From Massilia sp. Leaf139 (GTDB lineage Bacteria; Pseudomonadota; Gammaproteobacteria; Burkholderiales; Burkholderiaceae_D): a DNA stretch of 64,000 nucleotides. The stretch lies in assembly GCF_001424165.1 (NCBI RefSeq), contig NZ_LMOJ01000001.1, positions 1,112,139 through 1,176,138 of the forward strand, in the 5' to 3' direction. Of this stretch, positions 10,226-18,952 are shown piece by piece. The position numbers and the translations under genes are program-made. The first letter of the stretch is position 1. Each line of letters begins with the position of its first letter. Below the pieces are notes generated by a model, which ran no database searches, was not told the DNA's origin, and saw only the letters and a list, made by a program, of their open reading frames with translations.

Positions 10226-11505
10226 TGGCGAGGCCGACGCCACATGCGGTCGATCAGGCCATCGGCGCCGTCTGGCGCATCGAGTCGGCCAAGATCGTCG
10301 CCGGCGTCGCGCGCCTGGTGCGCGACATCGGCCTGGCCGAGGAGCTGGCCGGCGACGCCCTGGTCGCCGCGCTGGAAACCTGGCCGGCCTGCGGCATCCC
10401 CGATAATCCGGGCGCCTGGCTGATGCGCACGGCGAAGAACGCGGCGCTCGACCACCTGCGCCGCGACAAGGTGTTTCGCGAGAAGTGCGTGCAGATCGGC
10501 CACGACCTCGAAGCGCAGGAGGCGCATGTTGTGCCCGACTTTGTCGACGACCTCGACGCCGCCCGCAACGACGTCGTCCATGACGACCTGCTGCGGCTGA
10601 TGTTCACCGCCTGCCACCCGATCCTCCCGACCGAGGCGCGGGTGGCATTGACCCTGAAACTGCTCGGAGGGCTCAGCACCCAGGAGATCGCGCGCGCCTT
10701 CCTCGTGCCCGAGCCGACGGTCGCCCAGCGCATCGTGCGCGCCAAGCGCAGCCTCGGCCAGGCGCGCGTGCCCTTCGAGCTGCCGCCGCCGGAAGAACTG
10801 GGGGAGCGCCTCGCTTCCGTGCTGGAAGTCGTCTACCTGATCTTCAACGAGGGCTATACGGCCACCAGCGGCGGCGACTGGATGCGCATGGAACTGCAGG
10901 ACGAGGCCCTGCGTTTGGGCCGTATGTTGGCCGGACTGGCGCCGCGCGAGCCGGAAGCGCAGGGACTGGTCGCCCTGATGGAACTGCAGGCCTCGCGCGC
11001 GGCGGCCCGGGTCGACGCCGTGGGCCGGCCGGTGCTGCTGCTGGAACAGGACAGGGCGCGCTGGGACGGCATCCTGATCCGCCGCGGCCTGGCGGCGCTC
11101 GCACGCGCCGAGCTGTTGGGCGAGCCCGGGCCATACACGCTCCAAGCCGCGATCGCCGCCTGCCACGCCCGTGCGCGCACGGCGGAGGAGACCGACTGGG
11201 CGCGGATCGCTTCCTTGTACGGCGCGCTGGCGCGGGTGAGTCCCTCGCCGGTGGTCGAACTGAATCGGGCGGTGGCGGTCGGCATGGCCGAGGGGCCGGC
11301 GGCCGGGCTGGCGCTGGTCGATGCGCTGGCTTCCAGCGGCGCGCTGGAGCGCTACCAGTGGCTGCCGAGCGTGCGCGGGGATTTGCTGGAAAAGCTGGGG
11401 CGGCACGCGGAAGCGGCCGCGGAGTTCAGGCGGGCGGCGGGGATGGCGGCGAATGCGCGGGAGAGGGCGCTGCTGGAGGAGCGGGCGCGGAAGAACGGAG
11501 CTTAG
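10225..11505 (+). CDS. ECF42-type RNA polymerase sigma factor with C-terminal extension
   Basis: 426 residues, about twice the size of a plain ECF sigma factor. Sigma-2 covers roughly residues 10-85 (WRIESAKIVAGVARLVRDIGLAEEL, WLMRTAKNAALDHLRRD) and sigma-4 roughly 125-185, with the helix-turn-helix STQEIARAFLVPEPTVAQRI. From about 200 on there is a helical extension with the NEGYTA segment (DUF6596-like) and TPR-like helices near the end (ALERYQWLPSVRGDLLEKL). This matches ECF42 proteins, which lack an anti-sigma gene and instead neighbour DGPF proteins, as here. The extension is thought to control activity. It is encoded last in the cluster and overlaps the VOC stop. Confidence 0.93.
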   Translation: MARPTPHAVDQAIGAVWRIESAKIVAGVARLVRDIGLAEELAGDALVAALETWPACGIPDNPGAWLMRTAKNAALDHLRRDKVFREKCVQIGHDLEAQEAHVVPDFVDDLDAARNDVVHDDLLRLMFTACHPILPTEARVALTLKLLGGLSTQEIARAFLVPEPTVAQRIVRAKRSLGQARVPFELPPPEELGERLASVLEVVYLIFNEGYTATSGGDWMRMELQDEALRLGRMLAGLAPREPEAQGLVALMELQASRAAARVDAVGRPVLLLEQDRARWDGILIRRGLAALARAELLGEPGPYTLQAAIAACHARARTAEETDWARIASLYGALARVSPSPVVELNRAVAVGMAEGPAAGLALVDALASSGALERYQWLPSVRGDLLEKLGRHAEAAAEFRRAAGMAANARERALLEERARKNGA

Positions 11506-11535
11506 GAGCATACCTCTACCGGTTCTCGTTTACCC

Positions 11536-11683
11536 GTAGGGTGGGCGGGTCTCCCGCCCGCGCGTTCAATCAGCGAGCGAAGGGCCTGCGCGCCAATCCT
11601 TAAGCAAACCTATACGGTTCTAAATGCACTGCGTCCAGGCAACCGTGCGTTGAATGCGTGGGCGGGGAACCTGCCCACCCTAG
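11536..11683. repeat. Two REP-like palindromes, opposed, in the 11506-11771 gap
   Basis: Copy at 11536-11564 begins GTAGGGTGGGCGGG and closes CCCGCCCGCG; copy at 11656-11683 runs GCGTGGGCGGGG...CCCACCCTAG in the opposite orientation. Here the GTAGGG ends face outward, the reverse of the other pairs in the window. The gap separates the convergent sigma factor and anti-sigma-like genes and holds no gene; it also includes an AT-richer stretch near 11700-11755. Confidence 0.75.
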
Positions 11684-11771
11684 GGCCCTGCTCAAGGTAT
11701 TCCTCGCGAAAATTTTCAGTAAACGGCGTCTTTCTTCGATGCCGATGCTGTAACAAAGATGAGCGCCGCCC

Positions 11772-12506
11772 TCACCGCTTCCAGCCGCGGTCGCGCGCGG
11801 CCCGTTCAGCGGCCGCGTTCAAGGGCGTGCCGGCGATGCGCTCGTCGATGGCGTCGAGCACGGCTACCGGCGTCACGCCCGCGGCCGGGCGCGCCTCGCC
11901 GCGCGCAGCCTTCGCTTCGCTCAGCACCGGAATACGCCAGGTCTCGCCGTCGCGGCAGGCCAGGCCCGTGCTGGCGCCGATGCTGAAGCTGCGGCAGTAG
12001 CCGCCGGCGCGGGTGGCGAAACTGACGCCGATGCGCACCGGGCTGGTCGGCGCCGGATCGGTCGCCAGCTGGCGCGCCAGCGCGCCGGCCAGCTGACCGC
12101 GCGCCACCAGGCGCCCGTCGGCCTGGGCCGTGACCATGCTGCCCTCGCCGCTGCTGCCGTCGAACCAGAAGCTGCCGGCCAGCACACCCAGCACCAGGGC
12201 TGCGGTGAGCGCGCCCCAGCGCGGCCAGGCGCTGGGCGCGGCCGGGGCGGGCGCCGGCGGCGGAGCGGCGACCCGAGCACGGGCGCTGCGCGCCGCTTCC
12301 AGCGACAGTACCTTGCCGGTGGCCGCCGGCTGCGGGCGCGCCGGCCCCGGTTCGCCGGCCACGATGGCGCGGCGCCGGGCGCGGTGCTGTTCGACGATGG
12401 CGGCCAGCGCCGGATCGGCGCGCACGGCGCGTTCCACCTCGCTGCGCAAAGGTTCGGCCAGGGCGCCGTCGGCATAGGCCATCAGGATATCGTCGGGATA
12501 GTTCAT
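11772..12506 (-). CDS. Anti-sigma factor-like single-pass membrane protein
   Basis: 244 residues. N-terminal cytosolic part MNYPDDILMAYADGALAEPL resembles the anti-sigma domain (AYxDGxL signature), without zinc-ligand cysteines. A Pro/Ala linker leads to one membrane helix at about 96-115 (WGALTAALVLGVLAGSFWF). The periplasmic part, about 120-244, contains two cysteines (GYCRSF, GLACRD) that could form a disulfide. Anti-sigma genes normally follow their ECF sigma gene, but none is adjacent: the upstream neighbour is a divergent transporter operon and the downstream one a convergent ECF42 gene, a class not known to use anti-sigma partners. Identification rests on the N-terminal signature and architecture. 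Confidence 0.7.
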   Translation of the reverse strand: MNYPDDILMAYADGALAEPLRSEVERAVRADPALAAIVEQHRARRRAIVAGEPGPARPQPAATGKVLSLEAARSARARVAAPPPAPAPAAPSAWPRWGALTAALVLGVLAGSFWFDGSSGEGSMVTAQADGRLVARGQLAGALARQLATDPAPTSPVRIGVSFATRAGGYCRSFSIGASTGLACRDGETWRIPVLSEAKAARGEARPAAGVTPVAVLDAIDERIAGTPLNAAAERAARDRGWKR

Positions 12507-12721
12507 GGTACGGGTCTTTCGTCGGACAACTTTTTATTCTTGAAACCTCATCGGCTGGGCCAGACCGATGAAAACGGCAATGTCAAGCTTGGCAATGTGA
12601 ATTCTATGCTATCGGCCGGGGATTGCATGTTTCATTCTGTCTACTTTGGGAGAGCGCGCTTGGCAGTCGGGCAGGGCGGGTCTTTATGCCAGATGCACAT
12701 GTTCTTATGGGAATTCGATCC

Positions 12722-12750
12722 TTCGTCCGTTCATTCACATCGCGTATACT
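12722..12750 (+). promoter_or_regulatory. Candidate promoter of the amino acid ABC transporter operon
   Basis: TTCGTC, 17 bases, TATACT (12745-12750), 35 bases before the binding-protein ATG. The -10 is good and the -35 weak. The rest of the divergent gap 12507-12784 is visibly AT-richer than its surroundings; I see no further feature in it. Confidence 0.4.
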
Positions 12751-12784
12751 CGCTGGTTCGTCCATTCACGACCCCGGAGTTTCC

Positions 12785-13618
12785 ATGGCCACCCGCCGCA
12801 CCCTGCTTGCCTGCGCAATCGCGCTTTCCGCCCAATTCGCCCTGGCGGGCGCCGTCCAGGCCGACCAGCTGGCGGACATCAAGAAGAAGGGCGAGATCGT
12901 CTTCGGCGTCCTCGGCACCGACGAGCCGAACAGTTTCATCGACCCGAAGACGCGCGAACTGGTCGGCTACGAGATCGACCTGGCCAAGGCCGTAGCCAAG
13001 AAAATCGGCGTCACCCCAAGGTTCAAGCAGATGTCGGTCGCGGCGCGCATCCCTGAGCTGCAGCAAGGCCATGTCGACGTGCTGGCCGCCACGCTCACCC
13101 ACAACAAGGAGCGCGAATCGCAGGTCGACTTCGCGCTGACCCATTTCGTGACCGGCTCGAAGGTCATGGTGCGCGCCGCCAGCGGCGTCACCGCGCTGCC
13201 GCAACTGGCCGGCAAGAAGGTGGTCACGGTGCGCGGCGGCACCCAGGAAACCAACATCCGCGCCGCCGTGCCGAGCGCCACCGTCGTCACCTTCGAGAAC
13301 ACCCAGCAAGCCTTCCAGGCCCTGCAGCAGGGCAAGGGCATCGCCTACGTGAACGACGAATCCTCGCTGCTGGCCGACTACGGCAAGCTGGGCCCGAACG
13401 CGAAGAACTTCACCATCCTGCCGAGCAGCATCGGCGTCGAGTCGATCGCGCTCGGCCTGCGCAAGGGGGAGAAGGGGCTGAAAGCCGTGGTCGACGCCAC
13501 CCTGCGCGAGCTGGAGGCGAGCGGCGCGGCCAATGCCCTGTTCAACAAGTGGTATGGCCCGGGCACGCGCCCGAACATCGCCAAGCGCGCCTTTACCATC
13601 CATACCGACAAGATCTGA
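12785..13618 (+). CDS. Glutamate/aspartate-type ABC transporter, periplasmic binding protein
   Basis: 277 residues of the family 3 solute-binding proteins. The signal peptide runs to about residue 26 (AGAVQA before DQLADIKK). Family marks: GEIVFGVLGTDEPNSFID, GYEIDLAKAVAKKIG and the hinge region GKKVVTVRGGTQE. It delivers a polar amino acid, probably glutamate or aspartate by comparison with GltI, to the two permeases and ATPase encoded directly downstream. The ATG at 12785 follows CGGAG and places the signal peptide correctly; the frame is open further upstream. Confidence 0.9.
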   Translation: MATRRTLLACAIALSAQFALAGAVQADQLADIKKKGEIVFGVLGTDEPNSFIDPKTRELVGYEIDLAKAVAKKIGVTPRFKQMSVAARIPELQQGHVDVLAATLTHNKERESQVDFALTHFVTGSKVMVRAASGVTALPQLAGKKVVTVRGGTQETNIRAAVPSATVVTFENTQQAFQALQQGKGIAYVNDESSLLADYGKLGPNAKNFTILPSSIGVESIALGLRKGEKGLKAVVDATLRELEASGAANALFNKWYGPGTRPNIAKRAFTIHTDKI

Positions 13619-13628
13619 GTAGCCTCTT

Positions 13629-14324
13629 TTGACGTTTTTCGACGCAAGCCTGATTCAGTCGGGGCAATACCACGACTGGCTGGTGCAAGGCCTCGTTCTT
13701 TCGCTGCAGCTGCTGGCGGCCAGCTTCGTGATCGCGCTGCCGCTGGGCGTGGCGATCGCGCTGATGCGCACCTCGGGCAGCCGGGTGCTGCGCGGCGCCG
13801 GCGCGGCCATCGTCGAGGGCATCCGCAATGTGCCGCTGCTGGCGCACCTGCTGTTCTGGTATTTCGCCTTCCCCGAACTGCTTCCCGAGACGGTCAAGCT
13901 GGCCCTCTACGACAGCAATCCCGAATTCATCTGCGCCACCATCGCGCTGAGCTTGTACGCGGGCGTGCACATGGCCGAGGACATCCGCAGCGGCATCCGC
14001 GCCGTGCCCGCCGCCCAGATGGAAGCGGCGCGCTCGCTGGGCCTGGGCCGCATCGCCGCGCTGCGCCTGGTGCTGCTGCCGCAAGCGATCCGCATCGCGG
14101 TGCCGCCGCTGCTGTCGCAAACGGTCAACCTGTGGAAGGACACCAGCGTCGCCACCGTGATCGGCGCCGCCGAGATGATGTACCAGGCCGCGCGCGTGGA
14201 GACCGCGACCTTCCGCAGCGTCGAAGCGTTCACCTTTGCCACGCTGGCCTACCTGACGGTGTCGCTGGCGATTTCGCTGGCCGCGCAGCTGTACGCGCGC
14301 CGCTTCCCGGTGCGGACGATCTGA
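13629..14324 (+). CDS. gltJ: Amino acid ABC transporter permease (first)
   Basis: 231-residue polar amino acid permease of the HisMQ/GltJK type with about five membrane helices. The EAA loop that docks the ATPase is readable as QMEAARSLGLGRIAALRLVLLPQA. The start is TTG at 13629 with only a weak ribosome site, 10 bases after the binding-protein stop, so translation is probably coupled. It forms a heterodimeric channel with the next gene product in the inner membrane. The symbol follows operon position; substrate specificity is inferred. Confidence 0.85.
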   Translation: MTFFDASLIQSGQYHDWLVQGLVLSLQLLAASFVIALPLGVAIALMRTSGSRVLRGAGAAIVEGIRNVPLLAHLLFWYFAFPELLPETVKLALYDSNPEFICATIALSLYAGVHMAEDIRSGIRAVPAAQMEAARSLGLGRIAALRLVLLPQAIRIAVPPLLSQTVNLWKDTSVATVIGAAEMMYQAARVETATFRSVEAFTFATLAYLTVSLAISLAAQLYARRFPVRTI

Positions 14325-14331
14325 GACGGCC

Positions 14332-15044
14332 ATGCTCGAACTCATACAAGACTATTGGCTGTATTTCCTCGTCGGGCAGTATCCGAACGGGCCGCTCGGC
14401 GGCCTGTCGCTGACCGTCCTCCTGTCCGCCGCCGCGCTGATCCTCGCCATGCCGCTCGGCCTGGTGCTGGGCGTGGCGCGCGTGAGCCCCTACCGCGCCG
14501 TGCGCTGGCCCGTCGCCGTGCTGGTGCAGCTCGTACGCGCCGTGCCGCTGCTGCTGGTCGTGTTCTGGGCCTATTTCTTCCTGCCGGCCGTGACCGGCGT
14601 GAAGACGGGCCAGGCGACGACCATGCTGATGACCCTTGTCCTGTTCGACGCCGTCTACCTGGCCGAGATCGTCGGCGCCGGCATCAAGGCGCTGCCGAAA
14701 GGGCAGCTGGAAGGGGCGCGCTCGCTGGGACTGTCGTATGCCCAGGCGCTGCGCCTGGTGATCCTGCCGCAGGCGCTGCGCCATGTCTCCCCTTCGCTGG
14801 TGAGCCAGCTGGTGGCGACCATCAAGGCCACCTCGCTCGGCTACATTATCGGCCTGTCGGAAGTGTCCTTTATCGCCACCCAGGTCAATACCCTGGTGTT
14901 CACCAAGGCGGTGGAAGTGTATATCGTGCTGGCGGCGACCTATTTCATCCTGTGCTTCGGCCTGTCGCGCCTGGCCTTCCTGCTCGAGCGCCGCCTGGGC
15001 CGGCGCCCGGCACTTGTTTCTGCAGAATCGGCAAAGGAAATGTC

Positions 15045-15048
<4 letters not shown>
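14332..15048 (+). CDS. gltK: Amino acid ABC transporter permease (second)
   Basis: 238 residues, same family as the preceding permease, with the EAA loop [24 protein letters not shown] and about five membrane helices. It begins 7 bases after the first permease stop and its own stop overlaps the ATPase start by 4 bases (ATGA). Together the four genes form a complete importer, matching the GltIJKL order of Gram-negative bacteria. Confidence 0.88.
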
Positions 15049-15773
<725 letters not shown>

Positions 15774-16583
15774 TCACCGTTTCCCGGCGGCTTTCTGCGT
15801 CGCCAATGCGCTCAAGTCCAGCTCGATCCAGGTCGGCACGTGGTCGCTCGGCTTCGCCTTGCCGCGAATGTCGTGATCCGTTCCGGCCGCGCGCAAGGCC
15901 GGCGCCAGGGCAGGGCTGAGCAACAGGTGGTCGATGCGCAGCCCGGCGTTGCGGCCGTAGGCATCGCGGAAGTAATCGTAGAAGGTGTAAATGACTTCGT
16001 CCGGATGCATGGCGCGCAGCGAATCCGTCCAGCCCTGGCCGATCAGCCGGTGGAAAGCCTCGCGCGATTCGGGACGGAACAAGGCGTCGGTCAGCCAGCG
16101 TTCCGGCTTGTAGACGTCCAGCTCGGTCGGCATGACGTTGTAGTCGCCCGCGATGACGACCGGCGCGCCGGTGTCGATCAATTGCTGCGCGCGCGCGATC
16201 AGGCGCTCGAACCAGGCCAGCTTGTAGTCGAATTTCGGCCCCGGCGCCGGATTGCCATTCGGTAGATACAGGCAGGCAACGACGATATCGTTCACCACCG
16301 CTTCCAGGTAGCGGCTCTGCTTGTCGCTGTCGTCGCCCGGCAGGCCGCGCGTGACCTCGACCGGATCCACGCCGCGCGCCAGGATCGCGACCCCGTTCCA
16401 GCTCTTTTGCCCCTGCCAGATCGCGCCGTAGCCAGCTGCGTTGATCTCCGCCAGCGGGAAGCGTTCCTGCGGCGCCTTCAGCTCCTGCAGACAGGCCACA
16501 TCCGGCTTTTTCTCTTCGAGATAGTCGAGCAGCGCAGGCAGGCGGCTGCCGATGCCGTTGATGTTGAAGGTGGCGACACGCAT
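15774..16583 (-). CDS. xthA: Exonuclease III, AP endonuclease
   Basis: 269 residues, endonuclease/exonuclease/phosphatase fold, acting on abasic sites and 3' blocks during base excision repair. Motifs: FNINGIGSRLPAL, LQELKAPQERFP (metal Glu), GDYNVMPTELDVY and the closing SDHVPTW with the catalytic histidine; the substrate-loop segment RNAGLRIDHLLLS is also present. The ATG at 16583 is chosen because MRVATFNING is the family N-terminus and GGAG precedes it; the frame is open a further 47 codons upstream. It is convergent with the ABC transporter operon, with adjoining stop codons. Confidence 0.93.
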   Translation of the reverse strand: MRVATFNINGIGSRLPALLDYLEEKKPDVACLQELKAPQERFPLAEINAAGYGAIWQGQKSWNGVAILARGVDPVEVTRGLPGDDSDKQSRYLEAVVNDIVVACLYLPNGNPAPGPKFDYKLAWFERLIARAQQLIDTGAPVVIAGDYNVMPTELDVYKPERWLTDALFRPESREAFHRLIGQGWTDSLRAMHPDEVIYTFYDYFRDAYGRNAGLRIDHLLLSPALAPALRAAGTDHDIRGKAKPSDHVPTWIELDLSALATQKAAGKR

Positions 16584-16764
16584 GGTTTCTCCATTCTGAT
16601 TGCACGCTCCACACGCTAACGCAGCCCGGCAGTAACCGGCGCACGCCAGGCTGTCAATATTGCCGAAAAGACATGTATCTTGAGAACCACACGCACTGTT
16701 GAGTGTGCGCGACAATTTTTGCAAAAAAGATATTATTAAATCCTATTCAACTCCGGAGACACAC

Positions 16765-17277
16765 ATGTTCACTTCCTTCCTGCGCACGATCGCCCGTCCA
16801 GCCGCCGTCACCCTTCTGCTGGCGGCCTCGGCCACGGCCTCTGCGGGAAGCTGGGTCGTCGAGCCGCTCGACGTCGAAGGCGTGCTGGTGGAAGCAGTCG
16901 GCCCGGCCGACCGCTGCCTGTCCAAATTCGGCGGCACGATCAGCGGCCATGGCGACAGCAAGATGATGGGCGGCAAAGTCGTCTTCATCGCGACTGACTG
17001 CATCACCCCGGTCGGCCCGCTGTTCAACTTCAGCGGCGGCAAGTTCATCGTCATGACCACCTCGGGCGACCAGATCTACGCCAACTACAGCGGCCAGTTC
17101 GTGCCGACGGGCGAGGGCGCGAAATACGTCTTCTCCGGTGCGACCTTCCAGGTCACCGGCGGCACCGGCAAGTACGCCAAGATGACCGGCGGCGGCACCC
17201 TGACCGGCGGTGAAGACATGATCACCGGCGCCGGCAACATCAAGCTGACCGGCCGCGTGCTGTACTTCAAAAAATAA
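16765..17277 (+). CDS. Secreted protein with allene-oxide-cyclase/dirigent-like barrel
   Basis: 170 residues with a clear signal peptide (MFTSFLRTIARPAAVTLLL...ATASA, cleavage near residue 27). The mature part is rich in Gly and beta-strand patterns; FQVTGGTGKYAKMTGGGTLTGG is the type of strand-turn seen in allene oxide cyclase and dirigent barrels. Two cysteines (DRCLSKF, TDCITP) could pair. No catalytic claim is made. CCGGAG precedes the ATG, and a strong terminator follows immediately, so it is a single-gene unit. The gap 16584-16764 before it is AT-rich (TATTATTAAAT) and likely holds the promoter. Confidence 0.7.
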   Translation: MFTSFLRTIARPAAVTLLLAASATASAGSWVVEPLDVEGVLVEAVGPADRCLSKFGGTISGHGDSKMMGGKVVFIATDCITPVGPLFNFSGGKFIVMTTSGDQIYANYSGQFVPTGEGAKYVFSGATFQVTGGTGKYAKMTGGGTLTGGEDMITGAGNIKLTGRVLYFKK

Positions 17278-17299
17278 CCGGGCTTGAACCGAAGCGAGC

Positions 17300-17326
17300 G
17301 GCGTCCCAGGGGACGCCTTTTTTTTG
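17300..17326 (+). terminator. Intrinsic terminator of the secreted barrel gene
   Basis: Stem GGCGTCCC / GGGACGCC (17300-17317, two-base centre, so realistically a 7-bp stem with a 4-base loop) followed by nine T (17318-17326), 22 bases after the stop codon. Confidence 0.92.
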
Positions 17327-17435
17327 GCCATGAGGTTCATACGGCCGAGTCCTACAACGCGCCCTCCCGTGCGCCGCTAGTCCTCTCGCGCGCGCACACT
17401 ATCATGCATGTATATCAACGCATGAGGAGAACACG

Positions 17436-17804
17436 ATGTCCACTTACGACGACAAGAAGGATGCCAAGGGCCGTTCCTGGGATCAGATCACCAAGAACGG
17501 CACCAGCAGCGCCGGCAGCATGGGCGTGGGCGGCACCGGCGACAGCGGCAAGCTGCAGCGCGAGGCCGGCAACGAGCAATCGGGCAGCCGCACCGACGAC
17601 CTGCTCGACGACGGTTCCTCGCAGGAGCAGGACACCGGCTATTCGCGCGGGGGACAGGTCGAGACCGGACTGGAAGGCATCGGCAACCTGAGCGGCGGCG
17701 CACAGGGCAACCGCCAGTCGGGCGTCCAGGACCGGCAGACCGTGCGCCGCGCGGAAGACCGCGGCGACGACGACAAGGGGAACAAGGGCCAGCAGAATCG
17801 CTGA
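17436..17804 (+). CDS. Hydrophilic low-complexity protein with KGR...GTSSAG motif (copy 2)
   Basis: 122 residues, strongly charged and Gly/Ser/Gln-rich, with no hydrophobic core; probably disordered. The N-terminal motif KGRSWDQITKNGTSSAG matches the protein at 8253-8651 at 11 of 17 positions, with conservative changes at four more, and a QDTGYSRGG segment parallels DDSGYRAGN there. The C-terminus (RRAEDRGDDDKGNKG) is highly charged. GAGGAGAA precedes the ATG at 17436. It is a lone gene, convergent with the metallophosphoesterase. Function unknown; stress protection is only suggested by composition. Confidence 0.75.
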   Translation: MSTYDDKKDAKGRSWDQITKNGTSSAGSMGVGGTGDSGKLQREAGNEQSGSRTDDLLDDGSSQEQDTGYSRGGQVETGLEGIGNLSGGAQGNRQSGVQDRQTVRRAEDRGDDDKGNKGQQNR

Positions 17805-17830
17805 CGCTTGTCCTGGCCGGAGCGCGCCCG

Positions 17831-18940
17831 CTAGCGCGGCGCGCGCAGCGTGATCCGCACGATCTCGCCCGGCTGCCACAGGCGCATGCGCGGCCCCCAG
17901 CTGCCGGCGCCGCGGCTGATGACCAGCGCCAGCGGCCCGAGCGCGTGCTGGCCGACCAGTTGCGGGAAGCGCCGCTGCACCAGGTAGCTGAATGGCCAGA
18001 TCTGGCCGCCGTGGGTATGGCCCGACACCATCAGACCGACCCCGCGCGCGGACGCCATCTCGAGCACGGGCGCGGCCGGAATATGCGAGAGCAGGATGGT
18101 GGCCTTGTCGACCGGCGCCGGCAGAACGCCCGCCAGGCCGCCCGTGATTTGCCCTTCGCGCCGCATGGCGCGCCCCACGTCCTCGATCCCCGCCAGCATC
18201 AGGCCCGGCGCCAGTTCCACTTGCGCGTCGCGCAGCCAGCGCACGCCGCCTTCCTCGAATTCGCGCACCGTCGTCTCGACGTCGCCGTAGAATTCGTGGT
18301 TGCCGGTCACGGCCCAGACCCCACGCGAGGCCTGGAGGCCGCGCAGCACGTTCGCCAGGCGCGGCTCGCCCAGCGGATTGTCCTCGACCTGGTCGCCCAC
18401 CATCAGCACGGCGGCCGGCTGCAGGGCATTGATCTGGGCGACGCGTTTCTCCATCCAGTCGGCCCGGCGCTGGGCGCCCAGGTGCAGGTCGGTGACCATC
18501 ACCAGCACCGTGCCATCGAGGGCCGCCGGCAGCTTCGGCATGGCCACCTCGTAGTCCACCACGACCGGGGCGCGCACGCCCTGGAAGATCGCATAGGCGC
18601 TCAGCAGCACGCCCGCCAGTGCGCCGATCGCGAGCAGGCGCTGGGCCCGCGCGCGCCACCAGAAGCCGAAACCGGTGACGATGTCGGCCGGCAGCAGGCA
18701 CAGGGTCATCACGAACAGGATGCCGAGCCAGGTGAGCGCGAACTGCCCCGGCCACCAGCGCCAGTCGAGCGCCTCGTCGCCCAGCTGCACGCCGCCGATG
18801 TAGACGAGCCAGACCAGCAGCGCGCCCAGCCACCAGGCCTTGGCGGGAATGCGTGCGCGCACCGGGATCAGGGCGAACAGGCGGTGTGCGACATAGAAGT
18901 GGAACAGGGTGCCGACGAGGTTGAGGACGATCGAAAACAT
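17831..18940 (-). CDS. Membrane-anchored metallophosphoesterase
   Basis: 369 residues. The first 125 residues hold about four membrane helices (MFSIVLNLVGTLFHFYVAH, WWLGALLVWLVYIGG, FALTWLGILFVMTLCLL, LLAIGALAGVLLSAYAIF). The rest is a calcineurin-like phosphoesterase domain with the two-metal motifs in order: DLHLG, GDQVEDN, GNHEF, LLSHIP and GHTHGGQ. The architecture matches bacterial membrane metallophosphoesterases of the YaeI/YkuE type, some of which act on lipid A precursors or phosphodiesters; the substrate is not known here. It lies 12 bases downstream of the MYG1 gene and may share its transcript. Confidence 0.9.
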   Translation of the reverse strand: MFSIVLNLVGTLFHFYVAHRLFALIPVRARIPAKAWWLGALLVWLVYIGGVQLGDEALDWRWWPGQFALTWLGILFVMTLCLLPADIVTGFGFWWRARAQRLLAIGALAGVLLSAYAIFQGVRAPVVVDYEVAMPKLPAALDGTVLVMVTDLHLGAQRRADWMEKRVAQINALQPAAVLMVGDQVEDNPLGEPRLANVLRGLQASRGVWAVTGNHEFYGDVETTVREFEEGGVRWLRDAQVELAPGLMLAGIEDVGRAMRREGQITGGLAGVLPAPVDKATILLSHIPAAPVLEMASARGVGLMVSGHTHGGQIWPFSYLVQRRFPQLVGQHALGPLALVISRGAGSWGPRMRLWQPGEIVRITLRAPR

Positions 18941-18952
18941 GGGCGCCGGCCT

